Source of the DNA: an uncultured Methanobrevibacter sp.
GTDB taxonomy: Archaea; Methanobacteriota; Methanobacteria; Methanobacteriales; Methanobacteriaceae
NCBI RefSeq assembly: GCF_900314615.1
Contig: NZ_OMWA01000011.1
Location: 1-64,000, forward strand
Reading direction: 5' to 3'
DNA: 64,000 bases
Below the pieces are notes generated by a model that saw only the letters and a program-made list of their open reading frames with translations, did no database searches and was not told the DNA's origin. The position numbers and the translations under genes are program-made. Shown in pieces: positions 38,345-45,422 of this stretch (its first letter is position 1; each line of letters begins with the position of its first letter).

Positions 38345-39202
38345 ATGGAATTTAAAGAATATTTCAATTTAATTTATATTGTAATAGTTTTATGTGTTAT
38401 TCTGATAATTTATTTTTCGATGAATGCTGGTTTTTTGTTCATCGAAATTTATCATAATGAAACATTGACTATTCAATCAAAACTAGACACGGTAAGTATC
38501 TATTCAAGTTTGATTGTAGTTTTAGTTTCTATCATTAGCATATCTATAACCACCAAATATGCAAGGGATTCTTTAAATCAAACCAATGAATTAATCGAAG
38601 AGAATAAAAAGGATTTATTCATACAATTAAGGTTTGATGGGACAAAAAGGGGTGTTGATAAATTAATTAAGTATTTAGAATCTACATTTGGTGTTTATAA
38701 TCAGTTAGTTAATTTATATAATTCAGATAATCCTGAAAAGGATAAATATTTATCGCCTAGAGCTTTTTTAGTATTGCAATATGTAAATATAATTTCTAAT
38801 GAGGAACTGTTATTCGAATTGCCGGATTCTTTGAAAACAAATATTGAATCCGGATTTATAAATTTTAATGATGAATCTATATTAACTAGAATCTATGATT
38901 ACTCAAATTTCAATGAATTATTGAAAAAATACGGGTTTGTCGATGATTATCATAAATATTTTTCTATTATCACTTCTAAAAACCCGCCTACTAAGGTAAT
39001 TCAAAATTATATTTCTTATCAAAGTTGTATCAATGAATTTAACGCTGAAAAAGATTATGAACTGCAAGAATCTGTTTTTAGATATTACTATGGTTTTAAG
39101 AAAATTACTGTTGAAGATTTTTATAATTTTTATGTAGATATTTATAATGACTTAAAATTTCATACTACTGAAGAATTAATTCTAAGGGATTTTAAGTTTT
39201 AA
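38345..39202 (+). CDS. two-helix membrane protein linked to the OLD gene
   Basis: A 285-residue protein with transmembrane segments at about 9-31 and 49-70, then a long, charged cytoplasmic region. The start has an ideal GGTGATTAA site 15 bases after the OLD stop codon, so the two genes are almost certainly co-expressed. No family was recognised. It may anchor or sense for the nuclease, or act on the membrane itself. It resembles the product of 19566 in topology only, not in sequence. Confidence 0.6.
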   Translation: MEFKEYFNLIYIVIVLCVILIIYFSMNAGFLFIEIYHNETLTIQSKLDTVSIYSSLIVVLVSIISISITTKYARDSLNQTNELIEENKKDLFIQLRFDGTKRGVDKLIKYLESTFGVYNQLVNLYNSDNPEKDKYLSPRAFLVLQYVNIISNEELLFELPDSLKTNIESGFINFNDESILTRIYDYSNFNELLKKYGFVDDYHKYFSIITSKNPPTKVIQNYISYQSCINEFNAEKDYELQESVFRYYYGFKKITVEDFYNFYVDIYNDLKFHTTEELILRDFKF

Positions 39203-39604
39203 CAAAGTATAAAATAATGGTTGCAATTTTAAAAAAGTGGTAGGTTACTGATTGTAATCTACGATACTTCCACCATCAAACAAAGTTAATGTTTTGTTCA
39301 TTTACAGAAAATAAACTTCGTTTTATCATTAATTTTAATGAATCTTATTGTTTCTGCTTTAATGACTATATAACCAGACTAACAAAGCCCAATATTAACA
39401 TGAATAAAAAATATTAAAATTTTAATACATTGGCCGACTTTCTTCAAACAAGGAATTTTTGTATGAATCTCGTAGACTACAATCAGAATACTTCACATCT
39501 CAATAATTTCAATGTTAAAAATCATCTCTACTAAAGCAATGGCTTTAGCCGATTTATATAAACTGACATCCATACCTTTAACCACCCAATAAAAGGTGAT
39601 TAAA
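39203..39604. other. intergenic region with a long-range inverted repeat
   Basis: About 400 bases without a gene. CTGATTGTAATCTACG at 39248-39263 and CGTAGACTACAATCAG at 39471-39486 are inverted copies (15 of 16 match) 207 bases apart. The right end holds GGTGAT, the ribosome binding site of the next gene. Confidence 0.4.
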
Positions 39605-39940
39605 GTGGTTTGTAAATCTAAATTAAATGAAGAATATCAATTAAATTACTCTTCAAAGACTGTCTTTGAATGTTTAAAAGAATCTCTGCCCAAAACTAAA
39701 ATCGTAAGGGCTTATCCCAGAATAGTTGAAATCAATGATGCTGATATGGTGATTGACTGTATGACTCCAGGCTATAAAACCAAGATAACTGTAGTTCCGC
39801 TGTCTGATGATAAATCAACCGTAAAATTCTTTTTAAAATCTGCATCTCCCGGCCAGATTATAGATTTGTGGAACAGAAACAAAAAGAATGTAAAAGCAAT
39901 CCTTGAACAACTCACAGCAGATCTCGAATCAAATAATTAA
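39605..39940 (+). CDS. hypothetical protein, small alpha/beta type
   Basis: A soluble protein of about 111 residues (VVCKSKLNEEYQLNYSSK at the start). I prefer the GTG at 39605, which has GGTGAT four bases upstream, to the GTG at 39596 that lies within that site. Alternating strands and two helices (for example SPGQIIDLWNRNKKNVKAI at the end) suggest a compact fold, and the pattern recalls SRPBCC lipid-binding proteins. That is weak. It is nine bases from a tiny membrane-protein gene. Confidence 0.5.
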   Translation: MVCKSKLNEEYQLNYSSKTVFECLKESLPKTKIVRAYPRIVEINDADMVIDCMTPGYKTKITVVPLSDDKSTVKFFLKSASPGQIIDLWNRNKKNVKAILEQLTADLESNN

Positions 39941-39949
39941 TGATGTCCT

Positions 39950-40099
39950 ATGAATATCAGAGCAATTTTGGAGATCTTTTTCGGCATATGTTTTTTTGTT
40001 GTTGCAAGCTTTCAGCAAAGCCCTTTAAATTTTTTCACTGCAGTTGTAGGGCTGATTGTTTTAATCAACGGAATCTATATTTTGGTTAGGCGAAATTAG
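39950..40099 (+). CDS. 49-residue two-helix membrane protein
   Basis: Starts at ATG nine bases after the previous stop and encodes MNIRAILEIFFGICFFVVAS, a short polar turn, then a second hydrophobic helix ending in YILVRRN. The basic tail puts the C-terminus inside. The operon position and clean two-helix pattern support a real gene. Function unknown. Confidence 0.55.
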   Translation: MNIRAILEIFFGICFFVVASFQQSPLNFFTAVVGLIVLINGIYILVRRN

Positions 40100-40565
40100 C
40101 CAAAAAATCTTCAACACCATCACCAGTGTTTTTTTCTGCAATTTTTCATGAAAAATCATCATCAAAAGCGTATCTTTTGCATATTATTGTCTGTAATATA
40201 CGTTTCTTTTATATATAAAATTTCATGAAAATTGTTCTGAGTTCGTAAAATTGTTTTCACTAAGTAATATTGTTCTTAAATCAAAGAATAAGTTTTTCTA
40301 ATGTGTTATTCATAATATTGAGTTTTAATAGTTATAAACTCGCTATGTTCAATGGGGTGTATCGATTAAGCGAATAAACCTTATAACTGTTGTTGATGAA
40401 CCTGTGATGGGGATATGTACTATAAATGTGCTGGGATTATTTATTTTAAAAATAATGGCTTAATCAATCATAATACTAATAAACAAAAGTTATGAAAACT
40501 TAAAAATGTTTAAAAAGTATGAATGGTTTGAAAACTGAGTATGGTTCATAGGAGGTGATAATGCT
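40100..40565. other. intergenic region
   Basis: About 465 bases. A short frame (ending GLFILKIMA near 40460) has no convincing start and I do not call it. The right end has the strong GGAGGTGA site of the next peptide gene. No other structure is evident. Confidence 0.35.
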
Positions 40566-40655
40566 ATGGGTGATGAAAAATTGAGATGCATTGCAGCAGT
40601 CCTAATGTTTGTGACAGCATTAATTCAACTGCTGAAATGCCTATTATGGGGTTAA
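40566..40655 (+). CDS. 29-residue membrane peptide
   Basis: MGDEKLRCIAAVLMFVTALI, then QLLKCLLWG. One hydrophobic helix with a short charged start. The ribosome binding site GGAGGTGA seven bases before the ATG is among the strongest in the window, which argues for translation. Two cysteines flank the helix. Function unknown; small toxic or regulatory membrane peptides have this form. Confidence 0.5.
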   Translation: MGDEKLRCIAAVLMFVTALIQLLKCLLWG

Positions 40656-40735
40656 TTCCCCATAATACTTACTCATATTTTTCTAATCCAATAGTATATA
40701 ATACTTCCTATAATCTCTTTTAAAAAGGTAGGGTC

Positions 40736-40864
40736 ATGTTCAAAATACTGTTAATAATTATCCAAATTATATTGAGTCTAGCTATAATATATATGGGATA
40801 CAAGAACCGAGATGGGCTCAGCATATTCATTGGCATCTGCTTGATAGTTATTTCAATATTATAA
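40736..40864 (+). CDS. 42-residue membrane peptide
   Basis: MFKILLIIIQIILSLAIIYM forms one helix, YKNRDG a charged turn, and LSIFIGICLIVISIL a second helix. The ribosome binding site (GGTAGGG) is moderate. It follows the 29-residue peptide gene by 80 bases, and the two may belong to one unit. Function unknown. Confidence 0.45.
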   Translation: MFKILLIIIQIILSLAIIYMGYKNRDGLSIFIGICLIVISIL

Positions 40865-40882
40865 TCTAAAAAAAGGGGAATA

Positions 40883-40915
40883 ATGAAAATACTTGTGGAA
40901 AATCTTATGTGGTAA
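40883..40915 (+). CDS. 10-codon upstream ORF
   Basis: ATG at 40883, preceded by AAAGGGGAATA, starts MKILVENLMW and ends with TAA whose last A is the first base of the next start codon (TAATG). A good ribosome binding site plus stop-start overlap suggests translational coupling to the AbrB-like gene. It could also be the remains of a longer N-terminus. Confidence 0.35.
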   Translation: MKILVENLMW

Positions 40916-41193
40916 TGAGGTATATAATATATACAATAACCAAAGTAAGTTCTTCAAACCAGATTGAAGTTCCCCTATATTTTAGTAAACATTATGGTAT
41001 TGTTGCAGGTGATGAAATTTCATGGACAAACACAGAATGGGGGGGGATACTATTGAAAATTGAAAAGAAAGTCACTGAAGATGACATAATTGGATTAATA
41101 AAAAGTGAATTGCCATACAACTGTGTTGAAATTAAAAAGAGGGGATCAAAAGGATTGAAATGGGATAACTTGAGATTTGCAGATATCTCTTAA
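40915..41193 (+). CDS. AbrB/SpoVT-like DNA-binding protein
   Basis: A 92-residue protein. KVSSSNQIEVPLYFSKHYGI followed by VAGDEISW matches the swapped-hairpin AbrB/MazE/SpoVT pattern (K-x-SS-x-Q-I-x-x-P, then G-I-x-x-GD). Such proteins bind DNA as dimers, often as antitoxins that repress their own operon. The rest (KKVTEDDIIGLIKSELP) is charged helix. I start at ATG 40915, coupled to the short upstream frame; GTG at 40909 is an alternative. A run of eight Gs lies within codons for EWGG. No obvious toxin gene follows directly. Confidence 0.6.
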   Translation: MRYIIYTITKVSSSNQIEVPLYFSKHYGIVAGDEISWTNTEWGGILLKIEKKVTEDDIIGLIKSELPYNCVEIKKRGSKGLKWDNLRFADIS

Positions 41194-41202
41194 TATTGCA
41201 TC

Positions 41203-41316
41203 ATGATTGAAAAGATCAAATCAAATAATGTTGTCCGGTCACTTCAAAAATTAAAATCAGAAGATAAAACAATCTTTGAACCAATGTTGTTTAAAAAATA
41301 CGATTATTTGATTTAA
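41203..41316 (+). CDS. 37-residue ORF (doubtful)
   Basis: MIEKIKSNNVVRSLQKLKSE followed by DKTIFEPMLFKKYDYLI. It lies nine bases after the AbrB-like gene and has no ribosome binding site. Its charged helical composition could be a small partner of that gene or chance. Confidence 0.25.
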   Translation: MIEKIKSNNVVRSLQKLKSEDKTIFEPMLFKKYDYLI

Positions 41317-41406
41317 GGTTGTAACATTTCCAACCCTCAGGTTAATTTTTTTCATACATAATCTAAAAGAGGAAATTATCTCCATCTGCATTAATGAAGT
41401 GAATGT

Positions 41407-41548
41407 GGTTGATGATTAAGCTATTTTTTGGTTGATGATTAATTTTTTTAAATTCCTTAAACTGCTTGTTTTTTAATTATAAGCATTTTAATTCAAAATA
41501 AAAAATTGGTGTTGGTTGATGATTAAGGTTGATGATTAGTGTTTTGAA
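41407..41548. repeat. 142-bp direct repeat, copy A (fic 3' side)
   Basis: Nearly identical to 42611-42752; I count three mismatches in 142. It contains four copies of GGTTGATGATTA, at about 41407, 41430, 41514 and 41527 (spacings 23, 84 and 13). It ends four bases before the fic stop codon. Confidence 0.9.
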
Positions 41549-41552
41549 AAAT

Positions 41553-42572
41553 TCATGCTAATGTATATTTTGTAGTTCTGCCTCTTCCAGTACTTTTTAT
41601 TAACTTTTTATTTTTTAATTTTTGAATAATCTTATAACTGGCCTGCGGAGAGATATTCAACATCTTTTGGATATCTTTGTTCTGAATAATTTCTTTTTCT
41701 TCAAGAAGGTTTAATACTGAAATTTCATTTGGAGTCAATTCGATGGTTCTGTCATATCTTGATGTGATTTTGGACAGATTTAATACTTCTGATTTGACTT
41801 GATCAATTGAATATAATACTCCCTGACAAAAATATTCTAACCAGTTTGTTAAATCGTTGTTTTTGTCTGCACTGTTCAGCGCAGCAGTGTATGCCTGTCT
41901 GTCCTGATTGTAATATTCATCTAAAGTGAAATAGTTATTGATGTTAAATCTGTGGATGGATAAGATTAATGTTGCCATTAGTCTGCTGGTACGGCCGTTC
42001 CCATCAATGAACGGGTGGATGCGCACTAATTCATAATGGAGAATTCCTGCGATGATGACGGGATACAGTTCAGCTGTTGAATTGTTCAGCCAGTCCAATA
42101 ATTCGTCAATTAGGTAGGGTACTTTGTATGAGTCCGGGGGCACATAATTTACCTCTCCGGTATGGGGATTGCCAATGACTACTGGAGTATCTCTGAATTT
42201 GCCTTCATATTTGCAATCTCTTAACAAGTCTTTTGTCAAATCCTTATGCACAGACAAAATTGTGTCTTTTGTAATGATTTCATCGGAATAGTCATTTAAA
42301 TGATTCAATACATTGAAATAATTCAATACTTCCTGTTCTGCTTTTGTAGTTGGTTTTTGATTGTTATTAATTAATGTTTTTACTTCATCTAAATTTAATG
42401 GATTTCCTTCAATTGATGTTGAATAGTGTGAAGACTTAATGAGGGCGTCCTGTTTTAATTGAGTATCGTATGATGGGATTATTTTTGTATGGCTAATGAC
42501 TTCTTTAGCTGAAGCGATTTTTGCAATATAATTAACGATTTTGTTTGTAAAGGTAAATTTTGGTTCATACAT
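41553..42572 (-). CDS. Fic/DOC family AMP-transferase with winged-helix domain
   Basis: A 339-residue Fic protein, which transfers AMP (or another phosphate-containing group) onto a hydroxyl of a target protein. The catalytic motif HPFIDGNGRTSR is complete. An N-terminal inhibitory helix motif (STSIEGNPL, the S-x3-E-G pattern) precedes it, as in self-inhibited Fic proteins. The C-terminal 65 residues form a winged helix (ISVLNLLEEKEI, KMLNISPQASYKIIQKLKNK), so the protein may bind DNA and regulate itself. The gene sits exactly between two 142-bp direct repeats that could hold its operators. Target unknown. Confidence 0.9.
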   Translation of the reverse strand: MYEPKFTFTNKIVNYIAKIASAKEVISHTKIIPSYDTQLKQDALIKSSHYSTSIEGNPLNLDEVKTLINNNQKPTTKAEQEVLNYFNVLNHLNDYSDEIITKDTILSVHKDLTKDLLRDCKYEGKFRDTPVVIGNPHTGEVNYVPPDSYKVPYLIDELLDWLNNSTAELYPVIIAGILHYELVRIHPFIDGNGRTSRLMATLILSIHRFNINNYFTLDEYYNQDRQAYTAALNSADKNNDLTNWLEYFCQGVLYSIDQVKSEVLNLSKITSRYDRTIELTPNEISVLNLLEEKEIIQNKDIQKMLNISPQASYKIIQKLKNKKLIKSTGRGRTTKYTLA

Positions 42573-42610
42573 AATATCAGCTTATTTTTCTTAATTGTTA
42601 CTATGTATAT

Positions 42611-42752
42611 GGTTGATGATTAAGTTATTTTTTGGTTGATGATTAATTTTTTTAAATTCTTTAAACTGCTTGTTTTTTAATTTTAAGCATTTTAATTCAA
42701 AATAAAAAATTGGTGTTGGTTGATGATTAAGGTTGATGATTAGTGTTTTGAA
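42611..42752. repeat. 142-bp direct repeat, copy B (fic 5' side)
   Basis: Second copy of the repeat, in the same orientation as copy A and 38 bases upstream of the fic start codon. It again holds four GGTTGATGATTA units, with the same spacing (about 42611, 42634, 42717, 42730). It covers the place where the fic promoter should be. Confidence 0.9.
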
Positions 42753-42875
42753 TTCACAGTTAAACTCGGCAATTGCATATGCAATTTTCAGGATTGCAAA
42801 ACACCTAAAATTTCACTGCCCGATATGAAATAAGCTTAAACTTTTATATGCTAGGTTTGATAAACATTACATACA

Positions 42876-43586
42876 ATGAATCGATCTGTTAAAATTTTAC
42901 TTGTAATGCTTATTTTGCTTGTTGCTTTTGCAGCAATAATAACTTTAACACAAGATAAGGACCCGTTTTTAAATGAAAATACAACAATTCTTGGAAGCAA
43001 CTCCAACGGTACAGTCTACAAGATGGTGTGCGGAAACAATTCGTCTTCAGATACTGCTATCGTGATACTGGGAGTTCACAGCCTTGAAAGCGGAATTCAC
43101 AACGCTACCTATGAGGCATTATTGAATTTCACCCATGACAATTCCCTAAATAGAAAATACATTGTTTACTTTATCCAGCTAAACTTCAAGGACAGCGGAA
43201 TGAACACAAGCGACTATGATACCAACAGACATATGGGTGAGCTTCTGGCACATGACTATATCGTTCCGGACATTGAAAACTATAATCCTTACGTTGTAGT
43301 TGACGTTCATGAGATGGAAAGCTACTGGGACCTCCAGAGATATGTGGGAGTCCTTGACAACAAGTCCGATGTGGAAAGGGAGTATGCAAAAGAAATCGGA
43401 AGTAACATAAACTATCCTGTGTATCCAATCAGAGGTGGAACTTCACCTGAATGGGTTACAATACCGGTTTCCCAAAAGCATCACAATACAATTCTCTTTG
43501 AAACCGCACAAAGCGACACACAGTACAACAAGACTCTCACTGCTATCGAATTGGTCAGGGCCATTGACCGTCTGACAGTCTATTGA
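42876..43586 (+). CDS. membrane-anchored M14-like zinc peptidase or amidase
   Basis: A 236-residue protein with one N-terminal helix (about 5-25) and the rest probably outside the membrane. ILGVHSLESGIH has the H-x-x-E zinc-binding pair of M14-type enzymes (carboxypeptidases, AstE/AspA), and VVVDVHEME can supply the third ligand. ILFETAQSD near the end may give the catalytic glutamate. Several N-glycosylation sequons occur near the start. It may cut a peptide or amide bond in the cell wall; this is an inference. No ribosome binding site; probably a short leader. Confidence 0.55.
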   Translation: MNRSVKILLVMLILLVAFAAIITLTQDKDPFLNENTTILGSNSNGTVYKMVCGNNSSSDTAIVILGVHSLESGIHNATYEALLNFTHDNSLNRKYIVYFIQLNFKDSGMNTSDYDTNRHMGELLAHDYIVPDIENYNPYVVVDVHEMESYWDLQRYVGVLDNKSDVEREYAKEIGSNINYPVYPIRGGTSPEWVTIPVSQKHHNTILFETAQSDTQYNKTLTAIELVRAIDRLTVY

Positions 43587-43648
43587 ACCGTAATGTGATG
43601 AAATTCAGTGTTAAAAGCAGAACTATTGGTCGTTAATGTCAAATGAGG

Positions 43649-43852
43649 TTATTTTGCAAGGGTTTTTTCGACGAAATCCTTGCTGACATTTAGTGTTTCA
43701 ATTATTTCGTTAATTGTGCATCCGTGGTTTTTAAGGTTGATTATTATTTTTTCATTGTTTTCATTTATTTTGTCTTGTGCGTATTCTTGTGCGTATTCTT
43801 CTACATTTTTCATGTTTCCACCTACTATGTTGGTTATTCTTTTTCTTAGCAT
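43649..43852 (-). CDS. stand-alone copy 1 of the Rpn C-terminal domain
   Basis: Encodes a near copy of the C-terminal 66 residues of the Rpn protein at 44275-45099 (RKRITNIVGGNMKNVEEYAQ, then NNEKIIINLKNHG and SKDFVEKTLAK). Within it an ATG at 43813 is preceded by GGTGG and would give a 54-residue protein, as in the full gene. The frame extends upstream to a stop and includes ILPIISTKFMLRKR, so the copy derives from a longer related gene. It may be expressed as a small protein or be a silent cassette. Confidence 0.6.
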   Translation of the reverse strand: MLRKRITNIVGGNMKNVEEYAQEYAQDKINENNEKIIINLKNHGCTINEIIETLNVSKDFVEKTLAK

Positions 43853-43866
43853 GAATTTTGTTGATA

Positions 43867-44160
43867 TTATTGGTAGTATTTGTTTTTGGTGAATTGTGTA
43901 TTGTTCTTTGTGGATTTTGATGTTGGTTTTTTTTGGGAGTCAAGGGATTTCGCAAGTGTTTTTTCGACGAAATCCTTGCTGACATTTAGTGTTTCAATTA
44001 TTTCGTTTATTGTGAATCCTTTGTTTTTAAGGTTGATTATTATTTTTTCAGTGTATTTATTTAGTTTGTCTTCTGCATAGTCTTGTGCATAGTCTTGTGC
44101 GTATTCTTCTACATTTTTCATGTTTCCACCTACTATGTTGGTTATTCTTTTTCTCAGCAT
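43867..44160 (-). CDS. stand-alone copy 2 of the Rpn C-terminal domain
   Basis: Second tandem copy, about 300 bases from the first. It shares RKRITNIVGGNMKNVEEYAQ and SKDFVEKTLAK with copy 1 but has an extra YAQD/YAED step and KLNKYTEKIIINLKNKGF in the middle. Its own stop codon is lost, so the frame runs on for about 26 residues (SLDSQKKPTSKSTKNN and on) into the spacer. The internal ATG at 44121 also has GGTGG before it. Confidence 0.55.
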   Translation of the reverse strand: MLRKRITNIVGGNMKNVEEYAQDYAQDYAEDKLNKYTEKIIINLKNKGFTINEIIETLNVSKDFVEKTLAKSLDSQKKPTSKSTKNNTQFTKNKYYQ

Positions 44161-44274
44161 GAATTTTGTTGATATTATTGGTAGTATTTGTTTTTGGTGA
44201 ATTGTGTATTGTTCTTTGTGGATTTTGATGTTGGTTTTTTTTGGGAGTCAAGGGCAAGGGGTTTTTTTGTGATC

Positions 44275-44439
44275 TTATTTCGCAAGTGTTTTTTCGACGA
44301 AATCTCTGCTTCTTCCGGTTATTTTTAATATTTCTTCTATTGTGTGGCCGTGGTTTTTAAGGTTGATTATTATTTTTTCATTGTTTTCATTAACTTTGTC
44401 TTTTGCATAGTCTTGTGCGTATTCTTCTACATTTTTCAT
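44275..44439 (-). CDS. predicted internal short product of the Rpn gene
   Basis: Inside the Rpn gene, in frame, lies GTAGGTGGAAAC followed by ATG at 44439. A GGTGG site four bases before an ATG matches this genome's ribosome binding sites. It would give a 54-residue protein, MKNVEEYAQDYAKDK onwards. In enteric bacteria, Rpn genes are known to encode their antitoxin as such an internal C-terminal product. The same site is kept in both downstream copies. Expression here is a prediction. Confidence 0.5.
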   Translation of the reverse strand: MKNVEEYAQDYAKDKVNENNEKIIINLKNHGHTIEEILKITGRSRDFVEKTLAK

Positions 44440-45099
44440 GTTTCCACCTACTATGTTGGTTATTCTTTTTCTCAGCTTTTTGTCTTTGACGAATTTGTCG
44501 CATAGCATCAGGACGATTCCTTTGGCAAATTGTGCAATGTCATTTTTCAATCCTGATATATTGGTAATAAGTTCCGCTGAATCAAGAATGCTGGTTTCTA
44601 TATCTTTTTCACTTTTCATGAAGCAAAATAAGCTTATCATGAGTAATTCCTTTTCAGTGAAGTGTTCATCATGTTTTATTTTGGTGGTCATCTTATTTAT
44701 AAGCTTGTCTTTGTCAATACTTTTTAAGGAATGGATATATATCGGAAAGCATGAATCCGGATTGATATTGTACCATTTTGTCTTTTCAAGTTCAACAGTA
44801 CTTAAAACATGCACTTCAATCGGCTTTTTGGATTTGATTTTGACCTGGTCGATTATTGCGCTGTAGAAGCGAAATCTTCGTTTGTCGTTAACATCCACAT
44901 AGCTGCTTTGAAATTCTAGAATTATTATTTTTTCTTCCAGCTCAAAAACAAGGTCCGGCTTGTACATTTTGGGATCTACAATTCCGTATTCTGTCTGATG
45001 CACTTCCACTATTTTTCCTTTGATATTCATGATTTCTATCAGTTCCTGCCCATATTTCTGGCCTTCAATCTTAAAAATGGTGTCCTCGTGAAATTTCAT
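44275..45099 (-). CDS. Rpn family recombination-promoting nuclease
   Basis: A 274-residue PD-(D/E)XK-type nuclease of the Rpn (PF04754-like) family, which cuts DNA and can limit phage. The active site reads PDLVFELEEKIIILEFQSSY, giving D49 and E62-x-Q64 (ExQ variant). RRFRFYSAIIDQV and the CFPIYIHSL segment are also typical. The last 70 residues form a distinct, variable domain present in two further tandem copies downstream. The gene starts with an AGGTGA site in an otherwise AT-rich region; its promoter faces that of metK. Confidence 0.85.
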   Translation of the reverse strand: MKFHEDTIFKIEGQKYGQELIEIMNIKGKIVEVHQTEYGIVDPKMYKPDLVFELEEKIIILEFQSSYVDVNDKRRFRFYSAIIDQVKIKSKKPIEVHVLSTVELEKTKWYNINPDSCFPIYIHSLKSIDKDKLINKMTTKIKHDEHFTEKELLMISLFCFMKSEKDIETSILDSAELITNISGLKNDIAQFAKGIVLMLCDKFVKDKKLRKRITNIVGGNMKNVEEYAQDYAKDKVNENNEKIIINLKNHGHTIEEILKITGRSRDFVEKTLAK

Positions 45100-45422
45100 A
45101 TGTTTTCACCTCTTTTAAATTTATTATTCTTTAATTTGATTTTTAAAGGTTATAAACCTTTTGATTTAAGTATAAATCAATATTATTAGGTTAATATAAT
45201 AAAACAAGAACAAATAAATATTTATATGTAATTATAAATAATATTCATCAGAATCAATATTGATTTTTCAGAGGTGTTGGTCTGTCGGGGGATTGAATTG
45301 CATTTTCAAGTAAGTGTTTCACAAATGTGTGAGAAAATTTGAGGTTAAATTAGTCATTTCCGAAATTCTTTTATTAAATGATTTACATAAATATTTCCAG
45401 TTAAAACAATTTCGGTGAAAAA
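45100..45422. other. divergent promoter region between rpn and metK
   Basis: About 320 bases without a gene. It contains a 14-base perfect palindrome, AATCAATATTGATT, at 45252-45265, some 157 bases before metK, which could be an operator. The GGTGAAAAA site of metK closes the region. Confidence 0.4.
45252..45265. promoter_or_regulatory. 14-bp palindrome upstream of metK
   Basis: AATCAATATTGATT reads the same on both strands. It lies in the divergent region and is a candidate dimer-binding operator. In AT-rich DNA short palindromes also arise by chance. Confidence 0.3.

Noticed and set aside
41407..42752. The GGTTGATGATTA units as a CRISPR array
   Set aside because: The units are 12 bases, unevenly spaced (23, 84, 13), and the sequence between them is the same in both copies, unlike CRISPR spacers.
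43186..43428. Antisense frame within the M14-like gene, and similar frames opposite metK, the AGCS symporter and the antiporter
   Set aside because: They are shadows of well-supported genes on the other strand, without ribosome binding sites or recognisable domains.
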